NCBI GenBank assembly: GCA_002348465.1
Contig: DEBI01000065.1
Coordinates: forward strand, 18,816-25,392
Origin: Gemmatimonadales bacterium UBA2960
GTDB taxonomy: Bacteria > Gemmatimonadota > Gemmatimonadetes > Longimicrobiales > Gaopeijiaceae
DNA length: 6,577 bases
Reading direction: 5' to 3'
The notes under the pieces were generated by a model, which saw nothing but the letters and a program-made list of their open reading frames with translations, ran no database searches and was not told where the DNA came from. Positions 5,859 to 6,577 of the stretch are shown here, one piece after another. The position numbers and the translations under genes were made by a program. Positions within the stretch are counted from its first letter, which is position 1. Every line of letters starts with the position of its first letter.

Positions 5859-6577
5859 TCATCCTCATCGATTTCGAGCCCGATCCCGGTAGGTGTAACC
5901 ACGAGCGTTGGCATGATGGAGCGCACTAGTTGCGATCCAAATCCTTCCAATGCAGCGTCGGCCGACTCGTAAAGAGACAGAGACTCAATCGTTTTGATAG
6001 TCGGGAAGACCATCGGTAGATCGCCCTGATCTAGGCGGTTCAGTGCGGCTTGCGGAGAGATCCAAAGTGCCTCAGTCATCTCGCGGCGATCTACGATCGG
6101 TGTTGCACCAGAATGAACTTTGGCTGCAAAAAATCGCGTGTCGTAACGTCGTGGCTCCGGCTCGGGGGTAATCCAGTGGGCGATGTACTCGACCTTGTCG
6201 CCCGTGATTCGGCATCCCAGTTGTTGCAGGGCTTCATGGAAATTGATCCGGTCACTCATTAGCGCATCGCGGATTTTGTCCACGCTGGAATCTTCAGCAG
6301 CGGTGGCCGGAGCTGAACCATCTTTTTGCACGCCGATAAGGATCCCGGTTTCCTCGAATGCTTCGCGAAGTGCAGCAAAGTAGTACGCGATGGCTGGCGG
6401 TTCCTCGCTTTTCCCGAGCCGTTTTTCCGCCGAATCTCGGTCTAGGTTGTCTAGCCGTGATACCAGCTCAGGAAGCGAATCAGGTTTATCTACTCGTCCG
6501 CCTGGGAAGACGTAAGCTCCTGGTACAAAGCCTGACTTAGGACTACGGCGCATCAGGAGCAACTCTAGTCCGGCTTC
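5855..6577 (-). CDS. NUDIX hydrolase, NUDT19-like (5' end outside window)
   Basis: 240 residues visible; the frame stays open to the window edge and reads EAGLELLLMRRSPKSG, the usual second strand of the NUDIX fold, so the true start lies beyond base 6577. A TTG at 6562 is in frame but would cut off the first strand. Motifs, numbered in the visible part: PGAYVFPGGR at 19-28, REAFEETG at 71-78 (the metal-binding REUXEEXG half of the NUDIX box), and AHWITPEPEPRRYDTRFF at 133-150. About 30 extra residues sit between the Gly and Arg halves of the NUDIX box, as in the NUDT19 group, where an insertion at this place is known. That group hydrolyses CoA and acyl-CoA diphosphate bonds, so a CoA-like substrate is possible but not shown here. 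The protein ends in an acidic IDEDD. It is convergent with the amidohydrolase gene; the two stop codons share bases. Confidence 0.88.
   Translation of the reverse strand, partial: EAGLELLLMRRSPKSGFVPGAYVFPGGRVDKPDSLPELVSRLDNLDRDSAEKRLGKSEEPPAIAYYFAALREAFEETGILIGVQKDGSAPATAAEDSSVDKIRDALMSDRINFHEALQQLGCRITGDKVEYIAHWITPEPEPRRYDTRFFAAKVHSGATPIVDRREMTEALWISPQAALNRLDQGDLPMVFPTIKTIESLSLYESADAALEGFGSQLVRSIMPTLVVTPTGIGLEIDEDD

Overview
This 6.6-kb window is bacterial chromosome with ordinary metabolic gene content. It holds six protein-coding genes, tightly packed, and no RNA gene, CRISPR array, insertion sequence or phage gene that I can see. Base composition looks moderately GC-rich (mid-50s percent by eye). 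GTG and TTG starts appear beside ATG. An aerobic or at least respiring heterotroph is implied by the ETF:quinone oxidoreductase. The phylum cannot be fixed from six genes; the overall style fits an uncultivated environmental Gram-negative-type bacterium, but that is a guess.

Left part (1-1541): a + strand pair, a creatininase-family amidohydrolase followed after a 22-base gap by a classical short-chain dehydrogenase with its own strong Shine-Dalgarno. They look like one transcription unit for breakdown of a small amide, lactam or cyclic substrate that I cannot name. Middle (1542-4804): a - strand AAA+ ATPase of the magnesium-chelatase-I/MoxR type, convergent with the dehydrogenase, and divergent from a + strand electron transfer flavoprotein:ubiquinone oxidoreductase (ETF-QO). 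They share a 116-base intergenic region. ETF-QO feeds electrons from acyl-CoA and other flavoprotein dehydrogenases into the quinone pool; the ETF subunits themselves are not here. Right part (4805-6577): a 160-base spacer holding a perfect 12-bp palindrome, an N-formylglutamate amidohydrolase-family gene on the + strand, then a NUDT19-like NUDIX hydrolase on the - strand whose 5' end runs off the window. The last two genes are convergent and their stop codons overlap.

The most notable point is the C-terminal iron-sulfur domain of the ETF-QO. It keeps three of the four expected cluster cysteines, while the fourth position is threonine in an otherwise well-kept motif. Second is the ChlI-like ATPase with no VWA-domain partner in either neighbouring position. 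No clear new multi-gene system (defence, secretion, mobile element) is visible.
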